NCBI GenBank assembly: GCA_963842795.1
Contig: CAWJHV010000041.1
Location: 186,001-250,000, forward strand
Length of the DNA stretch: 64,000 nucleotides
Direction: 5' to 3'
Source: WHSW01 sp963842795
GTDB taxonomy: Bacteria; Actinomycetota; Thermoleophilia; Solirubrobacterales; 70-9
Below, in pieces: positions 56,555 to 64,000 of this stretch (positions are counted from its first letter, which is position 1; every line of letters starts with the position of its first letter). Both the position numbers and the translations under genes were made by a program. Below the pieces are notes generated by a model. The model worked only from the letters and a program-made list of their open reading frames with translations, had not been told where the DNA came from and made no database searches.

Positions 56555-57922
56555 CTATTGGTGGATCGCCCAGCCGTCGATCGCCCGGGCGGCGTCGAGG
56601 ATCGCCTCGGAGATCGTCGGGTGAGGGTGGACGATCCGCGCCAGCTCCTGGTAGCCGCCCTCGAGCGCGATCGTGTCGACGAGCTCGGCGATCATGTCGC
56701 AGGCCCGGTTGCCGACCACGTGGGCGCCGACGATCTCGCCGTATTCGGAGTCGACGACCAGCTTGACGATCCCGTCGCGGTCGTCGTAGACGGCCGCCGC
56801 CCCGACGCCGCCGAGCTTCATCCGGCTCGTCTTTATGTCCTTGCCCGCGTCCTTGGCCTGCTGCTCGGTGAGGCCGACGCTTGCCACCTGCGGGTGGCAG
56901 AAGGTCGCTCCGGCGACCAGGTTCGGATCCAGCGGATGGGTTTCCGCGCCGGCGATCGTCTCGGCCGCGACGATCCCCTCCTCCTGGGCCTTGTGGGCGA
57001 GTGCGGGGCCGCGCACGAGGTCGCCGATCGCGAACACCTTCTCGTTCGAGGTCCGCTGGTAGTCGTCGATCTCGACCCGGCCTCCGTCGTCGACCTTGAC
57101 GCCGGCCGCGTCGAGCCCGAGCCCCTTGGTGTCCGGCGCGCGACCGCCCGCGATCGCCACGAACTCGACCTCGATCGCCTCGTCGCCGACCTTCGCCTTC
57201 ACCGAGTCCGAACCCGCCTCGACGTCGGTGATCGGGTTGCCCGTGAGCACCTTCATCCCCTGCTTCTTGAACACCCGGTCGACGACCCGGACGACGTCCT
57301 TGTCCTCGGCCGGGAGGATCTGGGGCAGCATCTCGATCAAGGTCACCTCGGTCCCGTAACGGACGTACGCGGACGCGATCTCGGCGCCCGAGGCGCCGGC
57401 GCCCACGACGGCGATCGACTTCGGCAGCTCGGGCAGCGACCAGGCGCCCCAGGTGTCGACCACCCGGTCGGAGAACTCGACGCCGGGGATCGCGAGCGCC
57501 ACCGAGCCGGTGGCGATCACCACCGCCCCTGCCTCGTAGGTGGTCCCGTCGACGACCACGTTGGCGTCCGAGTCGAGCGCTCCCTTGCCCTCGATCATCG
57601 TCACCTTGTTCTTGTCCCAGAGCATCTTCACGCCGCCCGAGAGCGTCTCGGAGACTTTCGAGCGGCGCTCGCCGAGCGCCTTCCAGTCGAGCGCCGCGCC
57701 GTCGACGCTGATCCCCAGCTCCGCGCCGTGCTGCACGTGGTCGAAGAGCTCCGCCGTGTGCAGCATCGTCTTCGCCGGAATGCAGGCGTAGTTGAGGCAC
57801 CGCCCTCCGGGCTTGTCGGCCTCGACCACCGCGGTCTTCTTGCCCAGTTGGGCGGCGCGGATCGCGGCGTGATAGCCGCCCGGGCCGCCCCCGATCACGA
57901 TCACGTCATAGGAATCCGCCAT
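56555..57922 (-). CDS. lpdA: Dihydrolipoyl dehydrogenase (E3)
   Basis: A 455-residue flavoprotein reoxidising dihydrolipoyl E2 with NAD+. FAD loop IGGGPGGYHAAIRAA, redox disulfide C42/C47 in GGRCLNYACIPAK, NAD domain VVGAGASGAEIASAY, and the catalytic His-Glu in HPHPTISEAILD are all present. ATG 57922. It is upstream of both dehydrogenase sets and presumably serves both. A few bases separate it from the HCCA-like gene. Confidence 0.96.
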   Translation of the reverse strand: MADSYDVIVIGGGPGGYHAAIRAAQLGKKTAVVEADKPGGRCLNYACIPAKTMLHTAELFDHVQHGAELGISVDGAALDWKALGERRSKVSETLSGGVKMLWDKNKVTMIEGKGALDSDANVVVDGTTYEAGAVVIATGSVALAIPGVEFSDRVVDTWGAWSLPELPKSIAVVGAGASGAEIASAYVRYGTEVTLIEMLPQILPAEDKDVVRVVDRVFKKQGMKVLTGNPITDVEAGSDSVKAKVGDEAIEVEFVAIAGGRAPDTKGLGLDAAGVKVDDGGRVEIDDYQRTSNEKVFAIGDLVRGPALAHKAQEEGIVAAETIAGAETHPLDPNLVAGATFCHPQVASVGLTEQQAKDAGKDIKTSRMKLGGVGAAAVYDDRDGIVKLVVDSEYGEIVGAHVVGNRACDMIAELVDTIALEGGYQELARIVHPHPTISEAILDAARAIDGWAIHQ

Positions 57923-57948
57923 GGCTTCGACTTTATCGGGGCGGGGCT

Positions 57949-58521
57949 TCAGTCCGGGTCCACGCGTCCGGCGCCGGGGCGCTCGGGCATCTGGATCCGG
58001 GCCATCGCCTTGATCATGAAATAGAACAGCGCCCCTGCGGCGACGATCAGGAGCGTCGTGCCGATCGCCTGGACGGCCTCGGTCGCCTGCACGAGCCCGA
58101 GCGTCGCCGCGACGAGCACGATCACGAGCAGAGCCTGGAAGCCGAGCACCGCCCAGTAGCGCGCTCGCCAGAGCCCGTAGGCCATCGTCCCCATGAGCAG
58201 TACGACGGCGACCACCGAGAGGATCGGCGCCTGGCCCTCGCCCTGCGCGATCCCGTCGCTTCCGAACTTCCTCACCTCGACCCCGGCCGCATATCCGATC
58301 ACGCTCGAGATCGCGACCAGCGCCGAGACCACCGCGGCGATCGTGACCACGAGCGGCCGCTGCCCCTCGGGCAGTGGCTCGAGCGCCTCGCGCGCGGCCT
58401 CGTTCTTGGCCTCGGTGCGCTCCGCCATCGCCTCGCGTCGTGTGTCCTGCTCGGCCCGCCGCTCGCCCGCGCGATCCTTGCGCTTGCGCCGCTCGGCCCG
58501 CTTTCGCTCCCGGCTCGCCAT
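57949..58521 (-). CDS. Membrane protein with basic N-terminal coiled coil, 190 aa
   Basis: ATG 58521 (MASRERKRAERRKRKDRAGERR). The first ~55 residues are Arg/Lys/Glu-rich and likely helical and cytoplasmic; four TM helices follow (VVTIAAVVSALVAISSVIGYAAG, SVVAVVLLMGTMAYGLW, YWAVLGFQALLVIVLVAATLGL and IGTTLLIVAAGALFYFMIKAMA). No enzymatic motif. I recall similar proteins beside thiamine or dehydrogenase genes in Thermoleophilia but cannot assign a role. Confidence 0.72.
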   Translation of the reverse strand: MASRERKRAERRKRKDRAGERRAEQDTRREAMAERTEAKNEAAREALEPLPEGQRPLVVTIAAVVSALVAISSVIGYAAGVEVRKFGSDGIAQGEGQAPILSVVAVVLLMGTMAYGLWRARYWAVLGFQALLVIVLVAATLGLVQATEAVQAIGTTLLIVAAGALFYFMIKAMARIQMPERPGAGRVDPD

Positions 58522-58531
58522 CGACCGGAGG

Positions 58532-59564
58532 CTAGAGCGCGGCGCGCAGCTCACGTGCGGCGGCCTCGGGATCGGGAGCGTCGCGGATCGCCCGCACGAC
58601 CACGATTCGCCGCGCGCCGGCGGCGACCACCTCGGAGACGTTGGCCAGGTCGATTCCGCCGATCGCAAACCACGGCGGCTCCGGGCCCGCGACCCGGGCC
58701 GCATGCTCGACCAGCGCCAGCCCGGCCGCCGGCCGGCCCTCCTTGGTCGGCGTCTCCCACACCGGTCCGGCGCTGACCTGATCCGGTCGCGCGGCCCCGG
58801 CGCTCTGCACGGCGGCGTTGAACTGCGCGGGAGAGTGGGTCGAAAGACCGACGAGCGCAGCCGATCCGGCGCTTGCGCGTGCGGCCGCGACGGGATCGTC
58901 CTCCTGGCCGACGTGCACGCCGTCGGCATCGCAGGCGGCGACGAGGTCGGGGTCGGTCGTTGAGGAAGAAGAGCGCCCCGCCCTGCTGCGCAGCGCGGGC
59001 GAACGGGTCCGCGAACGCGATCAGCTCCTCGGCGCAGCGCGGCGCCTTCTCACGCAGCTGGATCAGGTCGACGCCGCCCGCGATCGCCGCGGCGAGCAGC
59101 TCGGTGGGGTCCCTGCCGTTCGGCTGCGCTTCGCAGACGAGGTAGAGCCGGGCGGCGGCGAGGGCACGCCGCCGGGCATCGAGCAGCGCGTCCTCGTAGG
59201 TCTGGTGGAGAACCGCCTCGGCGACCAGCTCGCCCTCGAAGCGGATCAGCCAGCCACCTCGCGCGACGACGTTGATGCCGCTCGACCGGCCCTCGATCCC
59301 CACCTCGGTGTCGACCACCGCGAACTCCCTTCCGACCGTGCGCGTCCGCTGCGGCACCCAGGTCATCTCGCCGATCGGCTCCCGATACTCGGCGCTGCTG
59401 ACGCGGACCTCGTCGCGACCGCGGGCGACGCCCGGAGACGGGCCCTTCGACCGGCTGCGGTCGAGGACGACGTCCTCGGTCGTCAGCGACAGCGCACGTT
59501 CGAGGTCGCCCCTCCCGAACGCGGTGAAGATCCGCTCGATCGTCTGGAGTTTCGTGCTCGCCAT
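58532..59564 (-). pseudogene. thiE: NTF2-like/thiamine-phosphate synthase (ThiE) fusion with a +1 frameshift
   Basis: From ATG 59564 the first ~130 residues are NTF2-like (LQTIERIFTAFGRGDLERALSLTTEDVVLD; GGWLIRFEGELVAEAVLHQ). They run in frame into ThiE: RLYLVCEAQPNGRDP, GGVDLIQLREKA and FFLNDRP. At 58949-58952 a CCCC run shifts the frame; DLVAACDADGVHVGQEDDP then continues ThiE to 58532, with STHSPAQF and WFAIGGIDLANV. One C fewer restores it. If the shift is real, thiamine-phosphate coupling would be lost; it may be a sequence error. The fusion itself is unusual. Confidence 0.72.
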
Positions 59565-59580
59565 CTCCGGGGAGTATCTT
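59551..59580 (+). promoter_or_regulatory. Candidate promoter for thiOSG
   Basis: TTCGTG (59551-59556), 18 bases, then TATCTT (59575-59580), directly before the riboswitch. The match to sigma-70-type elements is moderate. It lies inside the start region of the divergent ThiE fusion gene. Confidence 0.3.
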
Positions 59581-59581
59581 C

Positions 59582-59680
59582 AAAGCAACGGGAGCCCTGA
59601 CCAAAAGGGCTGAGAGGGCGGCGACGGGCCGCCGACCGTCTGAACCTGATCCGGGTAATGCCGGCGCAGGGAAATGCGGA
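59582..59680 (+). promoter_or_regulatory. TPP riboswitch (THI element)
   Basis: Conserved core in order: ACGGGAGCCC (59589), GGGCTGAGAGGG, GACCGTCTGAACCTGATCCGGGTAATGCCGG and CAGGGAAATG. Stems and the TPP-binding bulges are all recognisable, with a G/C-rich variable arm (GGCGGCGACGGGCCGCC). The start codon of thiO is 35 bases after the end, where TPP binding can hide the AAGGAG ribosome site. High thiamine diphosphate would therefore repress thiO, thiS and thiG. Confidence 0.93.
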
Positions 59681-59714
59681 AGGTCCGCCCGCCCGGGACA
59701 AGGAGCAGCGCCCC

Positions 59715-60827
59715 GTGGCATACACAGCAACGACAACTCCGAGCACGGACGTGGTCGTCGTCGGCGGCGGCGTGATCGGCCTCTCCTGCGCCTGGCGCGC
59801 AGCCGCCGCGGGACTCGAGGTGACCGTGATCGAGCGCCGTAGCCCGGGCGCGGGAGCTTCCGGGGTGGCCGCCGGCATGCTCGCTCCCGTGGGCGAAGCG
59901 ACCTTCGGGGAGGAGGGCCTGCTCGAGCTCGCTCTCGCCTCGCATCGCGCCTGGCCCGCCTTCGGGGCCGAGGTCGCGGAAGCGAGCGGACGCGACGTCG
60001 GCCATCTCGACCTCGGCGCCCTCCACGTCGCCCTCGATCGCGACGAGGCCGGCGAGCTTCGCCGCCGCTACGAGCTCATGCGCTCTCACGGCCTCGAGGC
60101 CGAGTGGCTCGCGCCGAGCGCCTGCCGCGAGCTCGAGCCCGGGCTCGGCCCCGGCGGGCACGGCGGCATCCACGCCGCCCACGAGTCGGCGGTCGACCCT
60201 CGCGAGCTGGTCGCCGCGCTCGCGCTCGCACTCGAGCGCGCCGGGGGGACGATCGAGACCGCCGAGGTGGTCGGCGGGCTGTTCGAGGGCGAGCGCCTGG
60301 GCGGGGTGCGCACCGCGGAAGGGGCCGAGCTGGCGGCGGAATCCGTCGTGCTCGCCGCCGGCGCCTGGTCTGCGGCCGACTGGCTTCCCGCCTTCGCGCG
60401 CCCGGAGGTGCGGCCGGTGAAGGGGCAGATCCTCACCCTCGCCGGCCCCCGCGGACGGCCGGTGTGCGAGCGGATCGTGGTCGGCGAGCGGGTCTACATC
60501 GTGCCCCGTGTCGACGGGCGCGTGATCGTGGGGGCGACGGTCGAGGAACAGGGCTTCGACACCCGGGTGACCGCCGGCGGGGTGCACGAGCTCCTGCGCG
60601 AGGCCTACCGGACGCTGCCCGAGATCGTCGAGTTGGAGCTGGTCGAGGCGACTGCCGGCCTGCGCCCGACGACCCCGGACAACCTGCCGCTGATCGGGCC
60701 GGGCGCGATCGAGGGGCTGGTGCTGGCGACCGGGCACTTCCGCAACGGGATCCTGCTCGCGCCCCTGACCGCGGAGCGGATCGCCGCCCTGCTGGTCGGC
60801 GACCGTTCCGAGGTGACGCTCGGATGA
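59715..60827 (+). CDS. thiO: Glycine oxidase ThiO
   Basis: A 370-residue FAD enzyme that oxidises glycine to iminoglycine for the thiazole of thiamine. GTG 59715 after AAGGAG is the start. FAD loop VVVVGGGVIGLSCAWRAA, EVTVIERRSPGAGASGVAAGMLAP, and the C-terminal GLRPTTPDNLPLIGP with GHFRNGILLAPLTA complete the family pattern. It is under the TPP riboswitch and overlaps thiS (ATGA). Confidence 0.95.
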   Translation: MAYTATTTPSTDVVVVGGGVIGLSCAWRAAAAGLEVTVIERRSPGAGASGVAAGMLAPVGEATFGEEGLLELALASHRAWPAFGAEVAEASGRDVGHLDLGALHVALDRDEAGELRRRYELMRSHGLEAEWLAPSACRELEPGLGPGGHGGIHAAHESAVDPRELVAALALALERAGGTIETAEVVGGLFEGERLGGVRTAEGAELAAESVVLAAGAWSAADWLPAFARPEVRPVKGQILTLAGPRGRPVCERIVVGERVYIVPRVDGRVIVGATVEEQGFDTRVTAGGVHELLREAYRTLPEIVELELVEATAGLRPTTPDNLPLIGPGAIEGLVLATGHFRNGILLAPLTAERIAALLVGDRSEVTLG

Positions 60828-61030
60828 CGATCGAGCTCAACGGCGAGCCGGTCGAGATCGCGTCCGAGGCGACGGTGGCCACCGCGGTCGAGCGGCTCGG
60901 CGCGGAGGGCCAGCGACGCGGGGTCGCGGTCGCGGTCGACGGGGAGGTCGTCCCCCGCAGCGCCTGGGAGGACACAATCCTCGCGGACGGTCAACGTGTC
61001 GAAGTAGTGGGAGCGATCCAGGGTGGCTAG
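60824..61030 (+). CDS. thiS: Sulfur-carrier protein ThiS
   Basis: A 68-residue ubiquitin-fold protein. ATG 60824 overlaps the thiO stop. The sequence has VEIASEATVATAVERLG and VAVAVDGEVVPRSAWEDTIL, and it ends in AIQGG, the Gly-Gly tail that is adenylated and thiocarboxylated. It delivers sulfur to ThiG. The gene continues straight into thiG (GTG 61023 overlaps the stop). Confidence 0.93.
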   Translation: MTIELNGEPVEIASEATVATAVERLGAEGQRRGVAVAVDGEVVPRSAWEDTILADGQRVEVVGAIQGG

Positions 61031-61832
61031 CCGAGCAACGAGCAACGAGCAACGAGCAACGTCCGCCGGCGCGTGGGAGCTCGGCGGAAGAAAGTGGACG
61101 TCGCGCCTGATCGTCGGGACGGGGGGGTTTCGCTCGCTCGAGCAGATGGAGGCGGCGCTGACCGCGTCGGGGACCGAGATCGTGACGATCGCGCTGCGGC
61201 GGGTCAGCCCGGAGGCGGAGGGGTCGCTGGTCGACCTGGTCGAGCGGCTCGGCCTCTTCCTGCTCCCGAACACGGCCGGCTGCTACACGGCGCGCGATGC
61301 GGTCCGCACCGCCCAGCTCGCCCGCGAGGCGTTCGAGACCGACTGGGTCAAGCTCGAGGTGATCGGCGACGACCGCACCCTGCTCCCCGACGCGCCCGAG
61401 TTGCTCTCCGCGGCCGAGACGCTGGTCGGCGACGGGTTCACGGTGCTGCCGTACACCAACGACGACCCGGTCCTCGCCCGGCGCCTGGAGCAGGCGGGCT
61501 GCGCGGCGGTGATGCCGCTCGGCTCGCCGATCGGCTCCGGATCGGGGATCCGCAACCCCTACAACCTGCGGATCATCGTCGAGTCGGCGTCGGTGCCGGT
61601 GATCTGCGACGCCGGAATCGGGACCGCCTCGGACGCCGCGCTGGCGATGGAGATCGGCTGCGACGGGGTGCTGCTGGCGAGCGCGGTCTCCCGCGCCGCG
61701 GACCCGCGGCGGATGGCGATCGCGATGCGCAAGGCGGTCGAGGCCGGTTACGAGGCCCGGGGCGCCGGCCGCATCCCGCGCCGCTTGCACGCCGAGGCCT
61801 CAACCCCGGATGAGGGGCTCCCGGGCCTCTAG
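61023..61832 (+). CDS. thiG: Thiazole synthase ThiG
   Basis: A 269-residue TIM-barrel enzyme combining DXP, iminoglycine and ThiS thiocarboxylate. Family blocks: RLIVGTGGFRSLEQMEAAL, VKLEVIGDDRTLLPD (Schiff-base Lys region), AAVMPLGSPIGSGSGI and VPVICDAGIGTASDAALAME. GTG 61023 gives a 13-residue leader (ASRATSNEQRATS) containing a 7-bp repeat tract (61032-61059). The tail GAGRIPRRLHAEAST.. is typical. The operon ends here. Confidence 0.95.
   Translation: MASRATSNEQRATSAGAWELGGRKWTSRLIVGTGGFRSLEQMEAALTASGTEIVTIALRRVSPEAEGSLVDLVERLGLFLLPNTAGCYTARDAVRTAQLAREAFETDWVKLEVIGDDRTLLPDAPELLSAAETLVGDGFTVLPYTNDDPVLARRLEQAGCAAVMPLGSPIGSGSGIRNPYNLRIIVESASVPVICDAGIGTASDAALAMEIGCDGVLLASAVSRAADPRRMAIAMRKAVEAGYEARGAGRIPRRLHAEASTPDEGLPGL
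61032..61059 (+). repeat. Four tandem 7-bp repeats (CGAGCAA) at the start of thiG
   Basis: Four perfect copies of CGAGCAA, 61032-61059, lie just after the GTG of thiG. Because 7 is not a multiple of 3, gain or loss of a copy would shift the frame of thiG. See findings. Confidence 0.85.
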
Positions 61833-61845
61833 CGACGAGCGTCGC

Positions 61846-63501
61846 TCAGATCAGGCCACGCTGGCGGGCGCAGCCGTTGATCAACGGGACGTGGGCGCCC
61901 GCGAACATGTTCCGGTCGGCCCTCCGCAGCGCCGCGACCGAGTCCTCGAAGGCGGTATTGGACGCGGTCGGGACGAGCAGCGCGTTGTGGGCGATGACCA
62001 GCTTGAGCACGTTGTTGCGGGCGGCGACGTTGCCGCCGAGGCCCTCGAAGATGCAGGTCATCGCCGCGGACCAGTAGCGGCCGTCGTTGTGCTCCTCCGA
62101 CGGCGTTCCGCCGTACGTGCCGATGTCCGCGCCGGTGCCCTCGTTGGTGCCGTCGATCCACCGCAGACAGCCGCTGCCGTTGGCGGCGCCGCTGAACGGG
62201 TTGTAGGAGACGGCGTCCCAGTCGCCGATGCAGTAGCGGCGGGTCAGCTGGTAGCTCGCCTTGCCGCGGTTGAGGTAGTACATCCCGGCGAAGAAGTCGC
62301 CGAACCCCTCGCCGATCGCCCGCTGCTCCGTGTCGCTTCCCGGGCCGTAGCCCGGCACCTGGTTGTCCTGGATGGAGTGCCCGTACTCGTGCAGGACGAT
62401 GTCGGCGTCCTCGGCGTCGTCGACGCCGCCGTCGCCGAAGTGCAGGCCATGATCGGAACTCGAGTAGAACGAGTTGTCGATCGAGTAGTAGTGGACGTCG
62501 ACCGGGATCGAGCGGTTGTTCGCGTTGGTGAACCCGAGGTTCTGGATCAGGCTCTGGGCGCCGTTGATCGCGGCGTAGACGCTCGCCTCCTCGAAGCGGT
62601 CGTCGCTGCGCTTGTAGTTGTAGTCGCGGGTCGTCGAGCGCGCCGCGCCCGGGGTGTAGGGGAGTGTGGAGCCGGTGATCCCGGTGCCCGTGAGGTTGGC
62701 GAAGTCGCCCCTCAACGTCCTCACGGACGGGGTCAAATGGGTGAGATGGAACCCGGTGACCCGGTTGGCGGTGAGCTTCGCCGTGTCCGCGTCAGCGCCG
62801 TCGGCGAAGCCGGTGTAGGTGCCGGCGGTCTGGACCGGGCTCGGGTCGTAGATCGAGGCCGAGTTGTTGTCGGCGATCCCGTTCCAGGATGCGACCGTGG
62901 CGCCTGAGGTCGCGTCGACGATCACGTTCCAGTCCGCGGGTTCGGTGGTCGCGCGCACCACGTGCCAGGCGAGCAGGCTGTCGGAGCCGCGCGGATAGAC
63001 GACCAGGTCCGCCGTCGGCGCGAGGCGAAGCTCGCCCCCGCCGGTCGCCCGGTCGGCGGCGGTGAGCGCCTCCGAGGCGCTCACCCGCGGCTGTAGTGAG
63101 GGCGGTCGCGCGCCGACCGCGCTGCTGCGAACCCAGCCCAGGGCACCGTCGTCGAAGCCGAGGACGATCTGGCCGTTGAACACCGGCACCCCGCCGAGGT
63201 CCTGCTGCAGGCGCAGGATCCGCCCGGCCGGGCCGCGGCTTGCGTCGACGAGCTCGAAGTCGGCGGGATCAACGCCCAGGGTCGGCGCGAGGCGATCGAG
63301 AGCCCTCCCGGCGAGCTTGTCGGACCCGAGCGACGGGTCGAAGCTGCCGCAGTTGGTGAGCAGCTCGGGAGCGCCGGAGGCGCCGACGCGCCCCGGGCCG
63401 TCGCAGCGGACGACCTCGGCCGCCGCGGGCGCGGCGACCGCGAGCCCGGCCGTCGCGAGCACTGCCAAAAGCCTGAGTCCGATCCGGGTGAGCCCCTGCA
63501 T
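61846..63501 (-). CDS. Secreted zinc metallopeptidase (M36/fungalysin-like)
   Basis: A 551-residue preproenzyme with signal peptide (GLRLLAVLATAGLAVAAPAAA). An FTP-like propeptide (VPVFNGQIVLGF..) precedes the catalytic part. Zinc site H371-E-Y-G-H375 and the third ligand E398 in GEGFGDFFAG are in the correct arrangement. A Cys-rich end (YCIGDWDAVSY, GCLRWID, CIFEGLG) is seen. It probably degrades extracellular protein. Transcribed convergently with thiG; no inhibitor gene is adjacent. Confidence 0.9.
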   Translation of the reverse strand: MQGLTRIGLRLLAVLATAGLAVAAPAAAEVVRCDGPGRVGASGAPELLTNCGSFDPSLGSDKLAGRALDRLAPTLGVDPADFELVDASRGPAGRILRLQQDLGGVPVFNGQIVLGFDDGALGWVRSSAVGARPPSLQPRVSASEALTAADRATGGGELRLAPTADLVVYPRGSDSLLAWHVVRATTEPADWNVIVDATSGATVASWNGIADNNSASIYDPSPVQTAGTYTGFADGADADTAKLTANRVTGFHLTHLTPSVRTLRGDFANLTGTGITGSTLPYTPGAARSTTRDYNYKRSDDRFEEASVYAAINGAQSLIQNLGFTNANNRSIPVDVHYYSIDNSFYSSSDHGLHFGDGGVDDAEDADIVLHEYGHSIQDNQVPGYGPGSDTEQRAIGEGFGDFFAGMYYLNRGKASYQLTRRYCIGDWDAVSYNPFSGAANGSGCLRWIDGTNEGTGADIGTYGGTPSEEHNDGRYWSAAMTCIFEGLGGNVAARNNVLKLVIAHNALLVPTASNTAFEDSVAALRRADRNMFAGAHVPLINGCARQRGLI

Positions 63502-63557
63502 CCCGGGGGCACCCTTTCACATTCTCGGAGAGCGTGCAGGAGTTCATCCCGCGGCGG

Positions 63558-64000
63558 CTACCCGGCGAGGAACACGGCGACGAGGCCGGGGTCGAACTGC
63601 AGTGCGGAGGCGCCCCGGACGAGCTCGGCGCGAGCCCCCTCGCGGCTCAGCGCGGGCCGGTGCGGCCGCTCGGAGATCAGCGCCTGGTAGGCGTCGGCGA
63701 TCGCGAGGATCCGCGCCTCGATTGGGATCTCATCTCCGCGGAGGCCGTCCGGATAGCCCCGGCCATCGGGACGCTCGTGATGCGAGCGGACCCATGGAGC
63801 GATCTCGACCAGGCCCTCCACCTCGAGCAGCAGCTCGCCGATCGCGGGATGAAGTCGGACCTGGGCCCACTCGCTACGCTCGAGCGGACCGCGCTTGCCG
63901 AGCGTCGAAGCCGGGATCGCCAGCATGCCGACGTCGTGGAGCTCGGCCGCGATCCGCAGCCGCGTTCGATCGACGGACCGGACTCCGACCGCGGCGGCGA
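63558..64000 (-). CDS. HD-GYP-domain phosphodiesterase, 5' end outside window
   Basis: A partial protein of 147 residues, continuing beyond 64000. The HD core LRIAAELHDVGMLAIPASTL and the GYP part SHHERPDGRGYPDGLRGDEIP then ILAIADAYQALIS are clear. Such enzymes hydrolyse c-di-GMP to pGpG/GMP and pair functionally with diguanylate cyclases such as that at 33973. The N-terminal sensor is not visible. The stop at 63558 is 57 bases from the M36 gene start. Confidence 0.9.
   Translation of the reverse strand, partial: AAAVGVRSVDRTRLRIAAELHDVGMLAIPASTLGKRGPLERSEWAQVRLHPAIGELLLEVEGLVEIAPWVRSHHERPDGRGYPDGLRGDEIPIEARILAIADAYQALISERPHRPALSREGARAELVRGASALQFDPGLVAVFLAG

Overview
The window is high-GC bacterial DNA with overlapping start/stop junctions, frequent GTG and TTG starts, F420-dependent (LLM-class) and cupredoxin genes, a fused NhaA-DsbA antiporter, and SigB-type partner-switching genes. 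This fits an actinobacterium, most plausibly of the Thermoleophilia (Solirubrobacterales-like). The assignment is an inference from gene content and codon use; no rRNA is present.

Layout. Positions 1-11108 carry plus-strand genes for a transglutaminase-like membrane protein, a degenerate metallo-beta-lactamase-like protein, a VOC protein, an AlkZ-like winged-helix protein, a TylF-type methyltransferase and two large secreted proteins; a gamma-family PLP enzyme lies on the minus strand. From 11143 to 19004 come an NTF2-like gene, ftsH, terC, a UBP zinc-finger gene, dsbA, the nhaA-dsbA fusion and a secreted sialidase-fold protein. Positions 19047-23911 form a stress-regulation locus: an RsbW-like kinase, an RsbV-like STAS protein, a SigB-like sigma factor, several very small genes and an HTH gene. 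Between the HTH and STAS genes lies a 15-bp tandem array of TTGCnGCAA palindromes. Positions 24123-28609 look accessory: tRNA-Ala, an IS30 element, two NTF2-like paralogues with the same 16-bp tail, and a YadA-head-like repeat protein.

Positions 28614-44690 hold dispersed metabolic and signalling genes: an F420 oxidoreductase, a broken YbdK-type ligase, cupins, an MFS permease with an added tail domain, a diguanylate cyclase, glutamate dehydrogenase, a second tRNA-Ala, a P450, a sulfatase and a rhomboid-like protein lacking its catalytic residues. Positions 45245-57922 are a minus-strand run of 12 genes. It encodes two 2-oxoacid dehydrogenase E1/E2 sets (a pyruvate type and a probable branched-chain type), a shared E3, a leucine-type dehydrogenase, LipB and LipA. 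Together these make the enzymes, the amino-acid-derived substrates and the lipoyl cofactor. Positions 58532-61832 are the thiamine locus: a TPP riboswitch, thiO, thiS and thiG on plus, and a divergent NTF2-ThiE fusion broken by one extra base. TPP is the E1 cofactor, so the two blocks are functionally linked. The window ends with an M36-type secreted metallopeptidase and the partial end of an HD-GYP gene.

Cautions. Three reading frames are broken (19960, 30531, 58950), two of them at C runs, and four genes have conserved N-termini upstream of any ATG, GTG or TTG. Some of these may be assembly errors rather than biology.
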